From NCBI GenBank assembly GCA_023150195.1, contig JAKLLI010000027.1, forward strand, positions 1-12,206: a stretch of 12,206 bases of DNA, in the 5' to 3' direction. Numbering within the stretch: position 1 is the first letter of the stretch; each line of letters opens with the position of its first letter. The stretch is from Azonexus sp. (GTDB lineage Bacteria > Pseudomonadota > Gammaproteobacteria > Burkholderiales > Rhodocyclaceae). A program made the translations under genes and the position numbers. This document shows positions 1-7,575 of the stretch, piece by piece. The notes under the pieces are model-generated. The model saw only the letters and a list, made by a program, of their open reading frames with translations. It searched no databases and had not been told where the DNA came from.

Positions 1-104
1 CCGGTGCCGGTGGCGCCGGTGATCAGGCCGTGGCGGTTGGCCATTTGCGGCAGGAGGGCAGGATAAGCGTCGCCGGCTTTGGCGAGGTAAAGCGGATCGG
101 ACAT
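1..104 (-). CDS. HerA-like / YjgR-family (DUF853) NTPase, N-terminal fragment cut by window edge
   Basis: Reading the minus strand from an ATG at 104-102 gives 34 codons that run off the window. The peptide begins [15 protein letters not shown] and continues to the segment [14 protein letters not shown], which is the start of a Walker A P-loop (GATGTGKT). The wording [15 protein letters not shown] close to the N-terminus is characteristic of the E. coli YjgR / DUF853 family of HerA-FtsK-like ATPases, whose cellular role is poorly defined. A GGAG ribosome binding site sits 7 nt upstream of the ATG, which supports this start. The gene diverges from the GGDEF/EAL gene. Only the extreme N-terminus is visible, so the completeness and activity of the protein cannot be judged here. 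Confidence 0.8.
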   Translation of the reverse strand, partial: MSDPLYLAKAGDAYPALLPQMANRHGLITGATGT

Positions 105-134
105 GGTCAGGCTCCAGCAGAATGCAGTGGAGTC

Positions 135-143
135 ATTCTAGCA
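135..143 (-). promoter_or_regulatory. Candidate extended -10 promoter for the YjgR-like gene
   Basis: On the minus strand this reads TGCTAGAAT, that is, an extended -10 (TG-n) followed by TAGAAT, which matches five of six bases of TATAAT. Transcription would start near 128, giving a leader of roughly 24 nt that contains the GGAG site. No good -35 hexamer is seen at 16-18 nt, which is tolerable for an extended -10 promoter. This is inferred from motif match only. Confidence 0.35.
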
Positions 144-195
144 AGCTGGGCTCCAGGGGTTTGTGAAGGCGTGTAAGCCTGTCGGAGACTTGATT

Positions 196-232
196 TTGGA
201 CAATTGGCAAAAACTTTAATATGGTTTAATGC
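196..232 (+). promoter_or_regulatory. AT-rich candidate promoter region of the GGDEF/EAL gene
   Basis: The stretch upstream of the GGDEF/EAL start is much more AT-rich than its surroundings. It holds two -35-like hexamers, TTGGAC (196-201) and TTGGCA (204-209). Downstream are several -10-like hexamers: TAATAT (217-222), TTTAAT (215-220 and 225-230), TAATGC (227-232, 17 nt from TTGGCA) and TATATT (244-249). TTTAAT occurs three times (215, 225 and 253). No single pair is clearly best, so I mark the region rather than one promoter. Confidence 0.25.
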
Positions 233-275
233 GGGCGCGAAAATATATTGAATTTAATGATTTGGTGATATTTGT

Positions 276-2078
276 ATGGAATTTAAACTTCCGCCCAGTT
301 TATTGAATGAATCGGTACTCCTTGATGTGATCGAGCATCTGCCAGCAGGTGTTTTTGCCAAGGATCAAGGGAACGAATTCCAGTTCGTGATCTGGAATCG
401 GGAGATGGAACGCATTTTCGCCACGCCACGCGAACTCATGCTGGGGAAGAACGACTACGATTTTTTTGCGCCTGCCGAAGCGGATTACTATCGGCAAACT
501 GATATCGACGTGATGAATGGCGGCGTGGTGATCGATATCGCCGAAGAGCGTGTAACCACCAAGCGCGGCCAAATCATCGCTCACACCATCAAGGTGCCCG
601 TGACACTGAACGATGGCCGGCAGATCTTGCTGGGTATCCTTGAGGACATTACCGAGACGCTGGAGAACCGGCGCAAGATTGCCGAATATCAGGCGCATCT
701 CGAGCAATTGGTTGAGGCGCGGACGCATGCGCTACGGGAATTGGCCTGTCGAGATCCTCTGACAGGACTATCCAACCGGGCGCACTTCTTCGAGGTGCTC
801 GATGCCCGGATCGCCGGGCCGGATGGCGAACGCTTTTCGCTGATTTATCTCGATCTCGATCGCTTCAAGCTGGTCAATGATACCTATGGTCACGACTTTG
901 GCGACCAGATTCTCAAGGTCATCGGTGTGCGTCTACAGGAAAAATCTGATCTGACCATCAACGTTGCCCGGATCGGTGGCGATGAGTTTGCGATCTTGCT
1001 GGATGCGCCCATTGATTCGTCAGCGGTCGATGCCTTTTGCAGTGAGTTGCTGGCTTCGCTACGCTCGAGAATTGAACTGGAAGGGCGTTCCTTCCAAATC
1101 GATGCCTCGCTGGGCGTTTGTGGTTTCCCGGACGATGCCAAGGCCTCCCGCCAGATGTTGCAGCAGGCGGATATGGCAATGTATTGCGCCAAGCAACAGC
1201 GTCAGTCGCAGCGCTGGTGTCGTTTCACGACGACCCTTCAGCTCCAGACCTCGCACGATCTTTCGATCGAACAGGGGATCTTGCAAGCCATTGCCAATGA
1301 CGAATTGTTTATTGAGTACCAGCCCCAGTTTCTGGCGGCTGAATCGCTGACGATGACCGGTCTTGAAGCCTTGGCCCGGTGGCGTTCACCAATGCTGGGC
1401 TTGGTGCCGCCAGCAACCTTCATCCCGGTGGCTGAGCGGATCGGTTTCGTCAGCCAGATTACGGATTTTGTGCTGGATGCCGTGTGCAAGGACCTGCAGC
1501 GTCTGGATGCACAGGGTATTTGTCTGCCTCGGGTTAGCATCAATGTGTCTTCAACGGAACTGGATGAGGGGACCGCGGCACGTATCGAGGCCTGTTTACG
1601 GCGTCATGGCGTATCGCCAGAACGGATCACGCTGGAAATCACCGAAAATGCACCGCTGACTAGCAGTATTCGAATGTTTTCGGCGTTTGATGGACTGCGC
1701 CGCCAAGGCTTGCGCCTCTCGATCGACGATTTTGGTACTGGCTACTCTTCGCTAGCGTATATCGCGGAACTGGCGATTAACGAAATCAAGATAGACCGTT
1801 CTTTTGTTCGCGCCTTTCTCGAGAATGGCAAGAGCGAATCGATCATTCGAGCGATTGTGGGCATCGGCGAAGCCTTTGGTTATCAAATTGTTGCCGAAGG
1901 CGTGGAAAGCGAGGCGCAACTTGCTGAATTGGCCAAGTTCGATGGATTGGTGGTGCAAGGCTTCCTGACGGCCCGGCCAGCGCCGATCGAGGCCCTGCTT
2001 CATCTCGTGGGCGAGGGTGAAGGGTCGCAAGGCGGGCTGCGTGCTACGCCCGGCTTCCAATGGGCGCCTGCGTGTTGA
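276..2078 (+). CDS. PAS-GGDEF-EAL cyclic-di-GMP synthase/phosphodiesterase
   Basis: A 600-residue cytosolic protein with no membrane segment. An N-terminal PAS-like sensor domain covers about residues 13-130 and a short coiled linker about 130-155. The GGDEF domain (about 156-315) has the DPLTGLSNR entry motif, metal-site D193 and an intact GGDEF signature at 234-238, so it is probably able to make c-di-GMP. I see no RxxD inhibitory site in the usual place before GGDEF (the segment there is LTINVARI). The EAL domain (about 328-580) keeps EAL at 364-366, N423, the EITE glutamates, DDFGTG at 484-489, K505, EGVE at 541-544 and Q561, so it should be catalytically competent for c-di-GMP hydrolysis. 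GGTGA at 264-268, 7 nt before the ATG, supports the start. It is monocistronic, diverges from the YjgR-like gene, and looks less GC-rich than its neighbours. The ligand sensed by the PAS domain and the net activity are unknown. Confidence 0.93.
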   Translation: MEFKLPPSLLNESVLLDVIEHLPAGVFAKDQGNEFQFVIWNREMERIFATPRELMLGKNDYDFFAPAEADYYRQTDIDVMNGGVVIDIAEERVTTKRGQIIAHTIKVPVTLNDGRQILLGILEDITETLENRRKIAEYQAHLEQLVEARTHALRELACRDPLTGLSNRAHFFEVLDARIAGPDGERFSLIYLDLDRFKLVNDTYGHDFGDQILKVIGVRLQEKSDLTINVARIGGDEFAILLDAPIDSSAVDAFCSELLASLRSRIELEGRSFQIDASLGVCGFPDDAKASRQMLQQADMAMYCAKQQRQSQRWCRFTTTLQLQTSHDLSIEQGILQAIANDELFIEYQPQFLAAESLTMTGLEALARWRSPMLGLVPPATFIPVAERIGFVSQITDFVLDAVCKDLQRLDAQGICLPRVSINVSSTELDEGTAARIEACLRRHGVSPERITLEITENAPLTSSIRMFSAFDGLRRQGLRLSIDDFGTGYSSLAYIAELAINEIKIDRSFVRAFLENGKSESIIRAIVGIGEAFGYQIVAEGVESEAQLAELAKFDGLVVQGFLTARPAPIEALLHLVGEGEGSQGGLRATPGFQWAPAC

Positions 2079-2094
2079 AGCTATTGTTTCTCGC

Positions 2095-2123
2095 CTGACG
2101 AGACCGGCCGCACCGGGTAAAAT
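2095..2123 (+). promoter_or_regulatory. Candidate sigma-70 promoter of the yebC-ruv operon
   Basis: CTGACG (2095-2100) and TAAAAT (2118-2123) are separated by 17 nt, matching four of six and five of six consensus bases. Transcription would begin near 2130, about 29 nt before the yebC ATG. The -35 overlaps a 5-bp hairpin (TCTCG 2089-2093, CGAGA 2099-2103) just after the GGDEF/EAL stop. That hairpin lacks a T-tract, so I do not call it a terminator. Confidence 0.45.
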
Positions 2124-2158
2124 CGCGCCTTTCTTGTTTTCTGTTTTAAGGAATCAGC

Positions 2159-2884
2159 ATGGCGGGTCATTCCAAATGGGCCAATATCCAGCACCGCAAG
2201 GGTCGTCAGGACGAAAAGCGCGGCGCGGCATTCTCCAAGATCGCCAAGGAAATCACCGTGGCCGCCAAGATGGGCGGCGGCGATATCGGCTTTAATCCGC
2301 GCCTGCGGGTCGCGGTCGACAAGGCCAAGGGCTGCAATATGCCCAAGGACAAGATCGATACCGCGATCAAGAAGGGGACCGGCGAGCTGGAAGGCGTCGA
2401 TTACGTCGAGATTCGCTACGAGGGTTACGGCATCGGCGGCGCGGCGATCATGGTCGACTGCCTGACCGACAACAAAACCCGCACCGTGGCAGAAGTGCGC
2501 CATGCCTTCAATAAATACGGCGGCAACATGGGGACCGACGGTTGCGTGGCCTTCCAGTTCAAGCATTGCGGGCAGATGATCTTCGCCCCGGGCACCGATG
2601 AGGGCGCGCTGATGGATGCGGCGATTGAAGCCGGTGCCGAGGATGTGGCCACCAACGAGGACGGTTCGATCGAAGTGCTGACGGCCGCCGCCGATTACAT
2701 CGCGGTCAAGGATGCGCTGGAGGCCGCAGGTTTCACGCCGGAATTCGGCGAAGTCACGATGAAACCGGAAGGTGAAAACGTCTTTGCCGGTGATGACGCG
2801 GTGAAGATGCAGAAATTGCTCGACGCGCTCGAAGGGCTGGATGACGTGCAGGAAATCTACACGACGGCAGTGATCGAGGATTGA
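2159..2884 (+). CDS. yebC: YebC/PmpR/TACO1-family protein
   Basis: The 241-residue product starts with the family signature [14 protein letters not shown] and is the usual family length, with the expected three-domain layout: a basic N-terminal region to about residue 75, then two alpha/beta domains with an acidic surface. Family members have been described as DNA-binding regulators (PmpR, E. coli YebC). More recent work on YebC and mitochondrial TACO1 points to a ribosome-associated role in translating proline-rich stretches. AAGGAA at 2148-2153 sits 5 nt from the ATG. The gene leads a dense operon that contains ruvC, ruvA and ruvB, the customary neighbourhood of yebC. Which function applies in this organism is not shown by the sequence; the proline-rich TolA downstream is a plausible client by inference only. 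Confidence 0.97.
   Translation: MAGHSKWANIQHRKGRQDEKRGAAFSKIAKEITVAAKMGGGDIGFNPRLRVAVDKAKGCNMPKDKIDTAIKKGTGELEGVDYVEIRYEGYGIGGAAIMVDCLTDNKTRTVAEVRHAFNKYGGNMGTDGCVAFQFKHCGQMIFAPGTDEGALMDAAIEAGAEDVATNEDGSIEVLTAAADYIAVKDALEAAGFTPEFGEVTMKPEGENVFAGDDAVKMQKLLDALEGLDDVQEIYTTAVIED
2876..2880 (+). promoter_or_regulatory. Ribosome binding site that selects the GTG start of the exonuclease gene
   Basis: GAGGA lies inside the end of yebC, 6 nt before a GTG at 2887. The in-frame TTG at 2881 directly abuts it and cannot use it. This favours GTG 2887 as the start of the next gene. Confidence 0.55.
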
Positions 2885-2886
2885 GC

Positions 2887-3405
2887 GTGACCGACTCGAC
2901 GGAACTGCCCGTCATCATCGACATCGAGGCTTCCGGCTTCGGCAAGGGCAGTTATCCGATCGAGATCGGCTATTACGCCGAACATGGCGAAACCTGGTGT
3001 TCGCTGATTCGCCCCGAGCCGGGCTGGACGCACTGGGACGACGCGGCGCAGGCCGTGCATGGCATTTCGCGCGACGTCCTGGCCAGCCACGGGCGGGCTG
3101 CGGTCGACGTGTGTAAACACCTGAATTCGGTGTTTCGTGGTCGCCGCATCTATTGCGATGCCTGGGCCTACGATTACGTCTGGCTCAGCCGCCTGTTCGA
3201 TGCGGTGGAGATGGTGCCGCTGTTCGACCTGAAAGATATCCGCGATCTGCTGGGTGAGTGTGAGCAAACACTCTGGCACGCAACACGCGCTGCCGTGGAG
3301 TTGCGTTTGCAGTTGCGTCGCCATCGGGCGAGTGGCGATGCCCGGGCGCTCTATGAAACCCTCTGCGAAACCCGCAAGCGTTGCGCGCCGGACTGGACGC
3401 CCTGA
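2887..3405 (+). CDS. DEDDh-type (DnaQ/RNase T superfamily) 3'-5' exonuclease
   Basis: With a GTG start the product has 172 residues, the size of a stand-alone exonuclease domain. Motif I is the DIEASG segment (D12, E14), motif II is the DAWAYDYVWL segment (D96), and motif III is HRASGD (H146, D151). All four acidic residues and the histidine of a DEDDh two-metal-ion exonuclease are therefore present. The family removes 3'-terminal nucleotides from DNA or RNA; the substrate cannot be read from sequence. It follows yebC with a 2-nt gap and precedes the EamA gene by 4 nt, so it is probably cotranscribed with the ruv genes, which makes a role in DNA processing attractive but unproven. There are no added domains. 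It is not close enough to DnaQ, RNase T or oligoribonuclease for me to name it. Confidence 0.85.
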   Translation: MTDSTELPVIIDIEASGFGKGSYPIEIGYYAEHGETWCSLIRPEPGWTHWDDAAQAVHGISRDVLASHGRAAVDVCKHLNSVFRGRRIYCDAWAYDYVWLSRLFDAVEMVPLFDLKDIRDLLGECEQTLWHATRAAVELRLQLRRHRASGDARALYETLCETRKRCAPDWTP

Positions 3406-3409
3406 GCAT

Positions 3410-4264
3410 ATGCAAGCCGCCTTTCCCCTGCTCTTCGTGTTTCTGTGGAGCACCGGTTTTATTGGTGCCAAATATGGCCTGCCTTACGCGGAACCCCTGT
3501 CCTTTCTGTTGACCCGGTACGGATTCGTCATCACCCTGATGCTGGGCATCGCCCTGGTCACGCGGGCACCGTGGCCGACCGATCGCCGGCAGTGGCTGCA
3601 CATCGGCGTATCGGGCGTGCTGGTGCATGCCGTATATCTTGGCGGCGTGTTCGTGGCCATCAAGCATGGCTTGTCCGCCGGCGTGACGGCGCTGGTGGTC
3701 GGCATGCAACCCCTGCTGACCGCGTGTGGTGCTGGCTGGCTGCTCGGCGAGCAGGTGCGGGTTCGGCAATGGCTGGGGCTGGCGCTGGGCTTTGTGGGCG
3801 TAGGGCTGGTGGTTTCCGGCAAATTGGGCAGTGCACCGCTGGGGCCCATGCTCTTGCCCGCGGTGATCGCGCTGCTGGGCATTACCGCTGGCACGCTGTA
3901 CCAGAAACGCTTTTGCGCAAAGTTCGATCTGCGCACCGGTTCGGTGATCCAGTTTGTGCCCACGGCCATCGTCACCGCGATTGCTGTGGCCTGCTTTGAG
4001 GACTACCGCATCGAATGGACGGGCGATTTTCTGTTTGCCCTCGGCTGGCTGGTGCTGGTGCTCTCGATCGGTGCCATCAGCCTGCTCAATGTGCTGATTC
4101 GCCATGGCAGCGCCGTGAATGTGGCCAGCCTGTTTTATCTGACGCCGCCCACCACGGCCCTGGTGGCCTGGTTCGTTTTTGGCGAGCAACTGACGTTGAC
4201 CGCAGCCCTCGGCATGGCCATTGCCGTCAGCGGCGTGTATCTGGTGGCAAGGCCGGCCAAATGA
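3410..4264 (+). CDS. EamA/DMT-superfamily transporter (inner membrane)
   Basis: The 284-residue, very hydrophobic product begins [21 protein letters not shown]. This matches the first helix of EamA (drug/metabolite transporter) proteins, including the [13 protein letters not shown] motif. Two EamA repeats of about five helices each span roughly residues 5-135 and 150-280, and the second ends with the LFYLTPP...FGEQLT pattern typical of the family. Members export small metabolites or amino acids; the substrate here is unknown. I chose the ATG at 3410, 4 nt after the exonuclease stop, because the longer frame would begin deep inside that gene and add non-hydrophobic sequence. Its stop overlaps the ruvC start by 4 nt (ATGA), implying translational coupling. 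The Shine-Dalgarno sequence is weak. Confidence 0.9.
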   Translation: MQAAFPLLFVFLWSTGFIGAKYGLPYAEPLSFLLTRYGFVITLMLGIALVTRAPWPTDRRQWLHIGVSGVLVHAVYLGGVFVAIKHGLSAGVTALVVGMQPLLTACGAGWLLGEQVRVRQWLGLALGFVGVGLVVSGKLGSAPLGPMLLPAVIALLGITAGTLYQKRFCAKFDLRTGSVIQFVPTAIVTAIAVACFEDYRIEWTGDFLFALGWLVLVLSIGAISLLNVLIRHGSAVNVASLFYLTPPTTALVAWFVFGEQLTLTAALGMAIAVSGVYLVARPAK

Positions 4265-4794
4265 GCGCTCAGCGAATTCTGGGGATCGATCCGGGCTTGC
4301 GGGTGACCGGATTCGGCGTGATCGAAATGCACGGCCAGCAACTGCGTTACGTGGCCAGCGGCTGTATCAAGTCCAGTGACAAGGACCTGCTGCCGGCGCG
4401 CATTGCCACCCTGTTTGCCGGCATCAGTGAAGTGATTGCCACTTATCGTCCCGATCAGTCGGCCATTGAAAAAGTGTTTGTGAACGTCAATCCGCAATCA
4501 ACGCTGCTACTGGGGCAGGCGCGCGGTGCGGCGATCAGTGCCTTGGTCCATGGTGGCTTGTCGGTGGCGGAATACACGGCCTTGCAGGTCAAGCAGGCGG
4601 TGGTGGGTCATGGCAAGGCGGCCAAGGCGCAGGTGCAGGCGATGGTGGTGCGCCTGCTCGGCTTGAGCGGTGCGCCGAGCGCAGATGCGGCGGATGCACT
4701 GGCTTGCGCAATTTGTCATGCGCATGGCGGGCAGGGGTTGGGGGCGCTGGCGACCGCCGGGTATCGCGTTCGGGGCGGGCGGCTGATAGGATGA
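4261..4794 (+). CDS. ruvC: Holliday junction resolvase RuvC
   Basis: RuvC is the dimeric endonuclease that cuts symmetric strands of Holliday junctions with the RuvAB motor. The 177-residue product starts [12 protein letters not shown] and carries the four acidic catalytic residues D10, E70, D142 and D145 (matching E. coli D7, E66, D138 and D141) within the segments GIDPG, SAIEKVF and SADAADALA. The conserved QVKQAVVG basic segment near residue 110 is present. Length is normal for the family. The ATG at 4261 overlaps the transporter stop and gives the canonical N-terminus; the longer open frame upstream is out-of-frame read-through within the transporter gene. A 34-nt gap with a possible LexA site separates it from ruvA. 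Confidence 0.98.
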   Translation: MSAQRILGIDPGLRVTGFGVIEMHGQQLRYVASGCIKSSDKDLLPARIATLFAGISEVIATYRPDQSAIEKVFVNVNPQSTLLLGQARGAAISALVHGGLSVAEYTALQVKQAVVGHGKAAKAQVQAMVVRLLGLSGAPSADAADALACAICHAHGGQGLGALATAGYRVRGGRLIG

Positions 4795-4798
4795 GAAC

Positions 4799-4814
4799 CT
4801 GTTTGAACATCCAG
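4799..4814 (+). promoter_or_regulatory. Candidate LexA (SOS) box upstream of ruvA
   Basis: CTGTTTGAACATCCAG fits CTG-N10-CAG, the core spacing of the gammaproteobacterial and betaproteobacterial LexA site (CTGT-N8-ACAG), with one mismatch in the right half-site (CCAG for ACAG). It is followed by TA, as in the E. coli consensus. It sits in the 34-nt ruvC-ruvA gap, 14 nt before the ruvA ATG. E. coli ruvAB is a classical LexA target with its operator in the equivalent place. Only poor promoter hexamers are seen nearby, so a SOS-controlled internal promoter is inferred, not shown. Confidence 0.45.
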
Positions 4815-4828
4815 TATTCGGAAGCGCC

Positions 4829-5407
4829 ATGATTGGAAGACTGAGCGGCATCCTCGCCGAGAAAAACCCGCCGCAGATCGTGCTGGACGTGAATGGCGTC
4901 GGCTATGAACTGGATGTGCCGATGAGCACCTTCTACAACCTGCCGGCCGCCGGCGAAAAAACCCGGCTGCTGACGCATTTTGCGGTGCGCGAGGATGGCC
5001 ATTACCTCTACGGTTTTCTGACCGAGGCCGAGCGTTTTGCCTTCCGCCAATTGCTGAAAGTATCGGGGATTGGCGCGCGCACCGCGCTGTCCGTGTTGTC
5101 TGGTCTGTCGGTGGGCGATCTGGCGGCGGCGGTGGCGCAGCAGGAATTGGGGCGGCTGATCAAGATTCCCGGTATCGGAAAAAAGACCGCCGAACGCCTG
5201 TTGCTGGAACTCAAGGGCAAGCTCGCGGAAAGCACGGGCATTGCCTTGAGTGCTGCGGTCGACGACGCGCGGGCCGATATTTCCAACGCCCTGCTGGCGC
5301 TGGGGTACAACGAGAAGGAAGCCGCGGCCGCGCTCAAGCAGTTGCCGGCCGATGTGGGCACCTCGGATGGTATCCGCCAGGCGCTCAAGCTGCTGTCCAA
5401 GGCCTGA
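4829..5407 (+). CDS. ruvA: Holliday junction branch migration protein RuvA
   Basis: RuvA forms the tetrameric DNA-binding core that holds the four-way junction and loads RuvB rings. The 192-residue product begins [12 protein letters not shown] with the OB-fold domain (about 1-65), including the acidic pin residues E55 and D56. It continues with two helix-hairpin-helix motifs (around [13 protein letters not shown], 78-90, and [13 protein letters not shown], 113-125). A flexible linker (about 135-148) and the C-terminal RuvB-contacting domain III (about 149-192) follow. GGAAG at 4820-4824 precedes the ATG by 4 nt. Its TGA shares one base with the ATG of the next gene, implying coupled translation. 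Confidence 0.98.
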   Translation: MIGRLSGILAEKNPPQIVLDVNGVGYELDVPMSTFYNLPAAGEKTRLLTHFAVREDGHYLYGFLTEAERFAFRQLLKVSGIGARTALSVLSGLSVGDLAAAVAQQELGRLIKIPGIGKKTAERLLLELKGKLAESTGIALSAAVDDARADISNALLALGYNEKEAAAALKQLPADVGTSDGIRQALKLLSKA

Positions 5408-6462
5408 TGCTGCAAGATCGCGATCCCAAGCAACTGGCGCAGATTGCGCTGGTGGTGCTGCTCATCATCGGCTGCATTGCCGTCCTGCTGCCCTTTGTCG
5501 GCGCGCTGCTCTTTGCTTGCGTGATCTGGATCTGTACCTGGAACCTGTACGAAGCCCGCGTTTTGCCCCGGCTGGGTTTCCGGACCAGCCTGGGGGCCTC
5601 GCTGATGGTCTTGCTCTTGTTCCTTATTCTGCTGTTACCCACGGTATTTCTGGCCGGTGCGCTGGTCGGGGCGGCAGATCAGCTGGTGCAGGTGGTCAAG
5701 CCCTATCTGGAAATGGGCTTGCCGGTCGATCCACCCGGCTGGCTGGGGTCGATGCCGCTGGTCGGCGACATGGCGCAGGAGTTCTGGCATGAGTTTGCCG
5801 GCAGCCGCGAAGCGCTGAACAGCCTGCTGACCAAGATGCTGGTCCCGGCCCGTCAGTTTCTGCTGGCCGCCGGTGGGGTGGCCGCTAATGGGCTGTTGCA
5901 GCTGGCCTTGGTGCTGTTCGTGATGTTTTTTCTGTATCGCGATGGCAGCATTGTGTCGAACGCACTCTACATTGGGGCGCGCAAACTCGGCGGCGAACTG
6001 GGTGAAGGCCTGCTGCTGAAGGCCCGTGGCACCGTCATTGGCGTCATGCTGGGCATCGTGGGCACGGCCGCCGCGCAAGGCAGCGTCGCGATGCTGGGTT
6101 TTCTGATTGCCGGCGTGCCCGGTGCGGTATTGCTCGGGTTTTCCACCTTTTTCCTCTCCATGATTCCGGTCGGCCCACCCCTGATCTGGGGGGGCGCAGC
6201 CGCCTGGCTGTATGCCGAAGGGCAGACCGGCTGGGCCATCTTCATGGTGCTCTATGGGCTGCTGGTAATCAGCAGCATCGACAATTTTGTCAAACCCGTC
6301 CTGATGGCGCGTGGCGCCGGCATCTCGATTCTGCTCATTGCGCTGGGTGTCTTGGGCGGCGTCCTCGTTTTCGGATTTATTGGCATTTTTCTCGGGCCGG
6401 TGTTGCTGGCGCTGGGTCAGATGCTGCTCATGCGCTGGTTGCGCGAAGAAAGCCCCTCATGA
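5407..6462 (+). CDS. AI-2E / PerM-family (UPF0118) inner-membrane transporter
   Basis: The 351-residue polytopic membrane protein has about eight predicted helices: around residues 10-46, 62-88 and 160-176, then a series from about 205 to 342. Family marks include FFLYRDG (174-180), SMIPVGPP (251-258), [10 protein letters not shown] (291-300) and the glycine-rich [14 protein letters not shown] segment near the C-terminus. The large loop between about residues 90 and 155 is also typical. Members have been proposed as AI-2 exporters, sodium/proton antiporters or general permeases, so the substrate is open. The ATG overlaps the ruvA stop by one base and its own stop overlaps the ruvB start by 4 nt, so it is embedded in the Holliday-junction operon with no independent promoter visible. 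Confidence 0.9.
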   Translation: MLQDRDPKQLAQIALVVLLIIGCIAVLLPFVGALLFACVIWICTWNLYEARVLPRLGFRTSLGASLMVLLLFLILLLPTVFLAGALVGAADQLVQVVKPYLEMGLPVDPPGWLGSMPLVGDMAQEFWHEFAGSREALNSLLTKMLVPARQFLLAAGGVAANGLLQLALVLFVMFFLYRDGSIVSNALYIGARKLGGELGEGLLLKARGTVIGVMLGIVGTAAAQGSVAMLGFLIAGVPGAVLLGFSTFFLSMIPVGPPLIWGGAAAWLYAEGQTGWAIFMVLYGLLVISSIDNFVKPVLMARGAGISILLIALGVLGGVLVFGFIGIFLGPVLLALGQMLLMRWLREESPS

Positions 6463-7547
6463 TCGAAACCGACAAGCTGGCGTCGGCAGATTTTCCGCGT
6501 GATGCGGTCGACCGCATCATTGCGCCCAATTCGCGTTCAGCGCAGGAAGAAGCGCTGGAACGGGCCTTGCGGCCCAAGCGGCTGGCGGATTACACCGGTC
6601 AGGAAAAAATCCGCGAACAGCTGGAAATCTTCATTCAGGCGGCCAAGAATCGTAGCGAATCGCTCGACCATGTCCTGCTCTTCGGCCCGCCTGGGCTGGG
6701 CAAGACCACGCTGGCGCACATCGTGGCGGCGGAAATGGGCGTCAACCTGCGTCAAACCTCCGGTCCGGTGCTGGAACGTGCCGGCGATCTGGCCGCCATC
6801 CTGACCAATCTGGAACCGCACGATGTGCTGTTCATCGACGAAATTCACCGTCTCAGTCCGGTGGTGGAGGAAATCCTCTATCCGGCGCTGGAAGATTTTC
6901 AGATCGACATCATGATCGGCGAAGGCCCGGCGGCGCGTTCGGTGAAGCTCGACCTGCCGCCCTTTACGCTGGTGGGTGCCACCACGCGGGCCGGCATGCT
7001 GACCAACCCGCTGCGCGACCGCTTCGGCATCGTCGCCCGGCTGGAGTTCTACAACGCCCAGGAATTGCAGAGTATCGTCAGCCGTTCTGCGACCTTGCTC
7101 AATGCGCCTATCGATCCCGACGGCGCGCTGGAAATCGCCAAGCGTTCGCGCGGCACGCCGCGCATTGCCAACCGGCTGTTGCGCCGGGTGCGCGATTACG
7201 CCGAGGTCAAGGCCGACGGCAACATCACCCGAGGGGTCGCCGATAAAGCCTTGCATATGCTCGACGTCGACCCGGCCGGGCTGGATCTGATGGACCGCAA
7301 GCTGCTGTCCGCCGTCATCGACAAGTTTGGCGGCGGCCCGGTGGGGGTGGACAATCTGGCGGCGGCCATCGGTGAGGCGCGCGACACCATTGAAGACGTG
7401 CTCGAACCCTATCTGATCCAGCAGGGCTATCTGCAGCGTACGCTACGCGGACGGATTGCCACGCCGGCCATCTATCGCCACCTCGGCTTGACGGTGCCCA
7501 GCGCGCTGAACACCCCGCAAGCCGATTTGCTGGGCGGTTCGACCTGA
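6459..7547 (+). CDS. ruvB: Holliday junction branch migration ATPase RuvB
   Basis: RuvB is the hexameric AAA+ motor that pumps DNA through the RuvA-held junction. The 362-residue protein has Walker A GPPGLGKT (76-83), Walker B LFIDE (124-128), sensor-1 segment GATTRAG (173-179), and the RDRFG segment (186-190) typical of the family. A lid domain follows, then a C-terminal winged helix (about 285-350, with [11 protein letters not shown] and [13 protein letters not shown]). The N-terminus is about 20 residues longer than in E. coli, as is common in betaproteobacteria. The ATG overlaps the stop of the AI-2E-family gene (ATGA), so it is coupled to that gene and not directly to ruvA. Its stop lies 10 nt from the convergent chemoreceptor stop. 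Confidence 0.98.
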   Translation: MIETDKLASADFPRDAVDRIIAPNSRSAQEEALERALRPKRLADYTGQEKIREQLEIFIQAAKNRSESLDHVLLFGPPGLGKTTLAHIVAAEMGVNLRQTSGPVLERAGDLAAILTNLEPHDVLFIDEIHRLSPVVEEILYPALEDFQIDIMIGEGPAARSVKLDLPPFTLVGATTRAGMLTNPLRDRFGIVARLEFYNAQELQSIVSRSATLLNAPIDPDGALEIAKRSRGTPRIANRLLRRVRDYAEVKADGNITRGVADKALHMLDVDPAGLDLMDRKLLSAVIDKFGGGPVGVDNLAAAIGEARDTIEDVLEPYLIQQGYLQRTLRGRIATPAIYRHLGLTVPSALNTPQADLLGGST

Positions 7548-7551
7548 GCCT

Positions 7552-7575
7552 GCCGGCTTAAACCCGGAAGCTGGC
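7552..7575. terminator. Possible bidirectional hairpin between ruvB and the chemoreceptor gene
   Basis: GCCGGCTT (7552-7559) can pair with AAGCTGGC (7568-7575), giving an 8-bp stem with one G-T wobble and an 8-nt loop, across the chemoreceptor stop codon. There is no T-tract on either strand. It may contribute to termination for the two convergent genes, which have only 10 nt between their stop codons, but factor-independent termination is not well supported. Confidence 0.25.

Noticed and set aside
2089..2103. Hairpin TCTCG/CGAGA after the GGDEF/EAL gene as a terminator.
   Set aside because: The stem is only 5 bp, has no T-tract, and overlaps the likely -35 element of the yebC promoter.
2141..2158. 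A CTG...CAG pair upstream of yebC as a second LexA box.
   Set aside because: The spacing is 11 nt, not 10, and it overlaps the ribosome binding site with no promoter fit.
2881..2886. TTG at 2881 as start of the exonuclease gene.
   Set aside because: The GAGGA site directly abuts it, leaving no spacer, while GTG at 2887 has a 6-nt spacing.
3254..3300. LWHATRAAVE as a degenerate exonuclease motif III lacking its aspartate.
   Set aside because: The true motif III is the later HRASGD (H146, D151), so the active site is complete.
3254..3409. N-terminal extension of the EamA transporter inside the exonuclease gene.
   Set aside because: It would overlap about 150 nt of a real gene and add arginine-rich sequence in front of the first membrane helix; ATG 3410 gives the family N-terminus.
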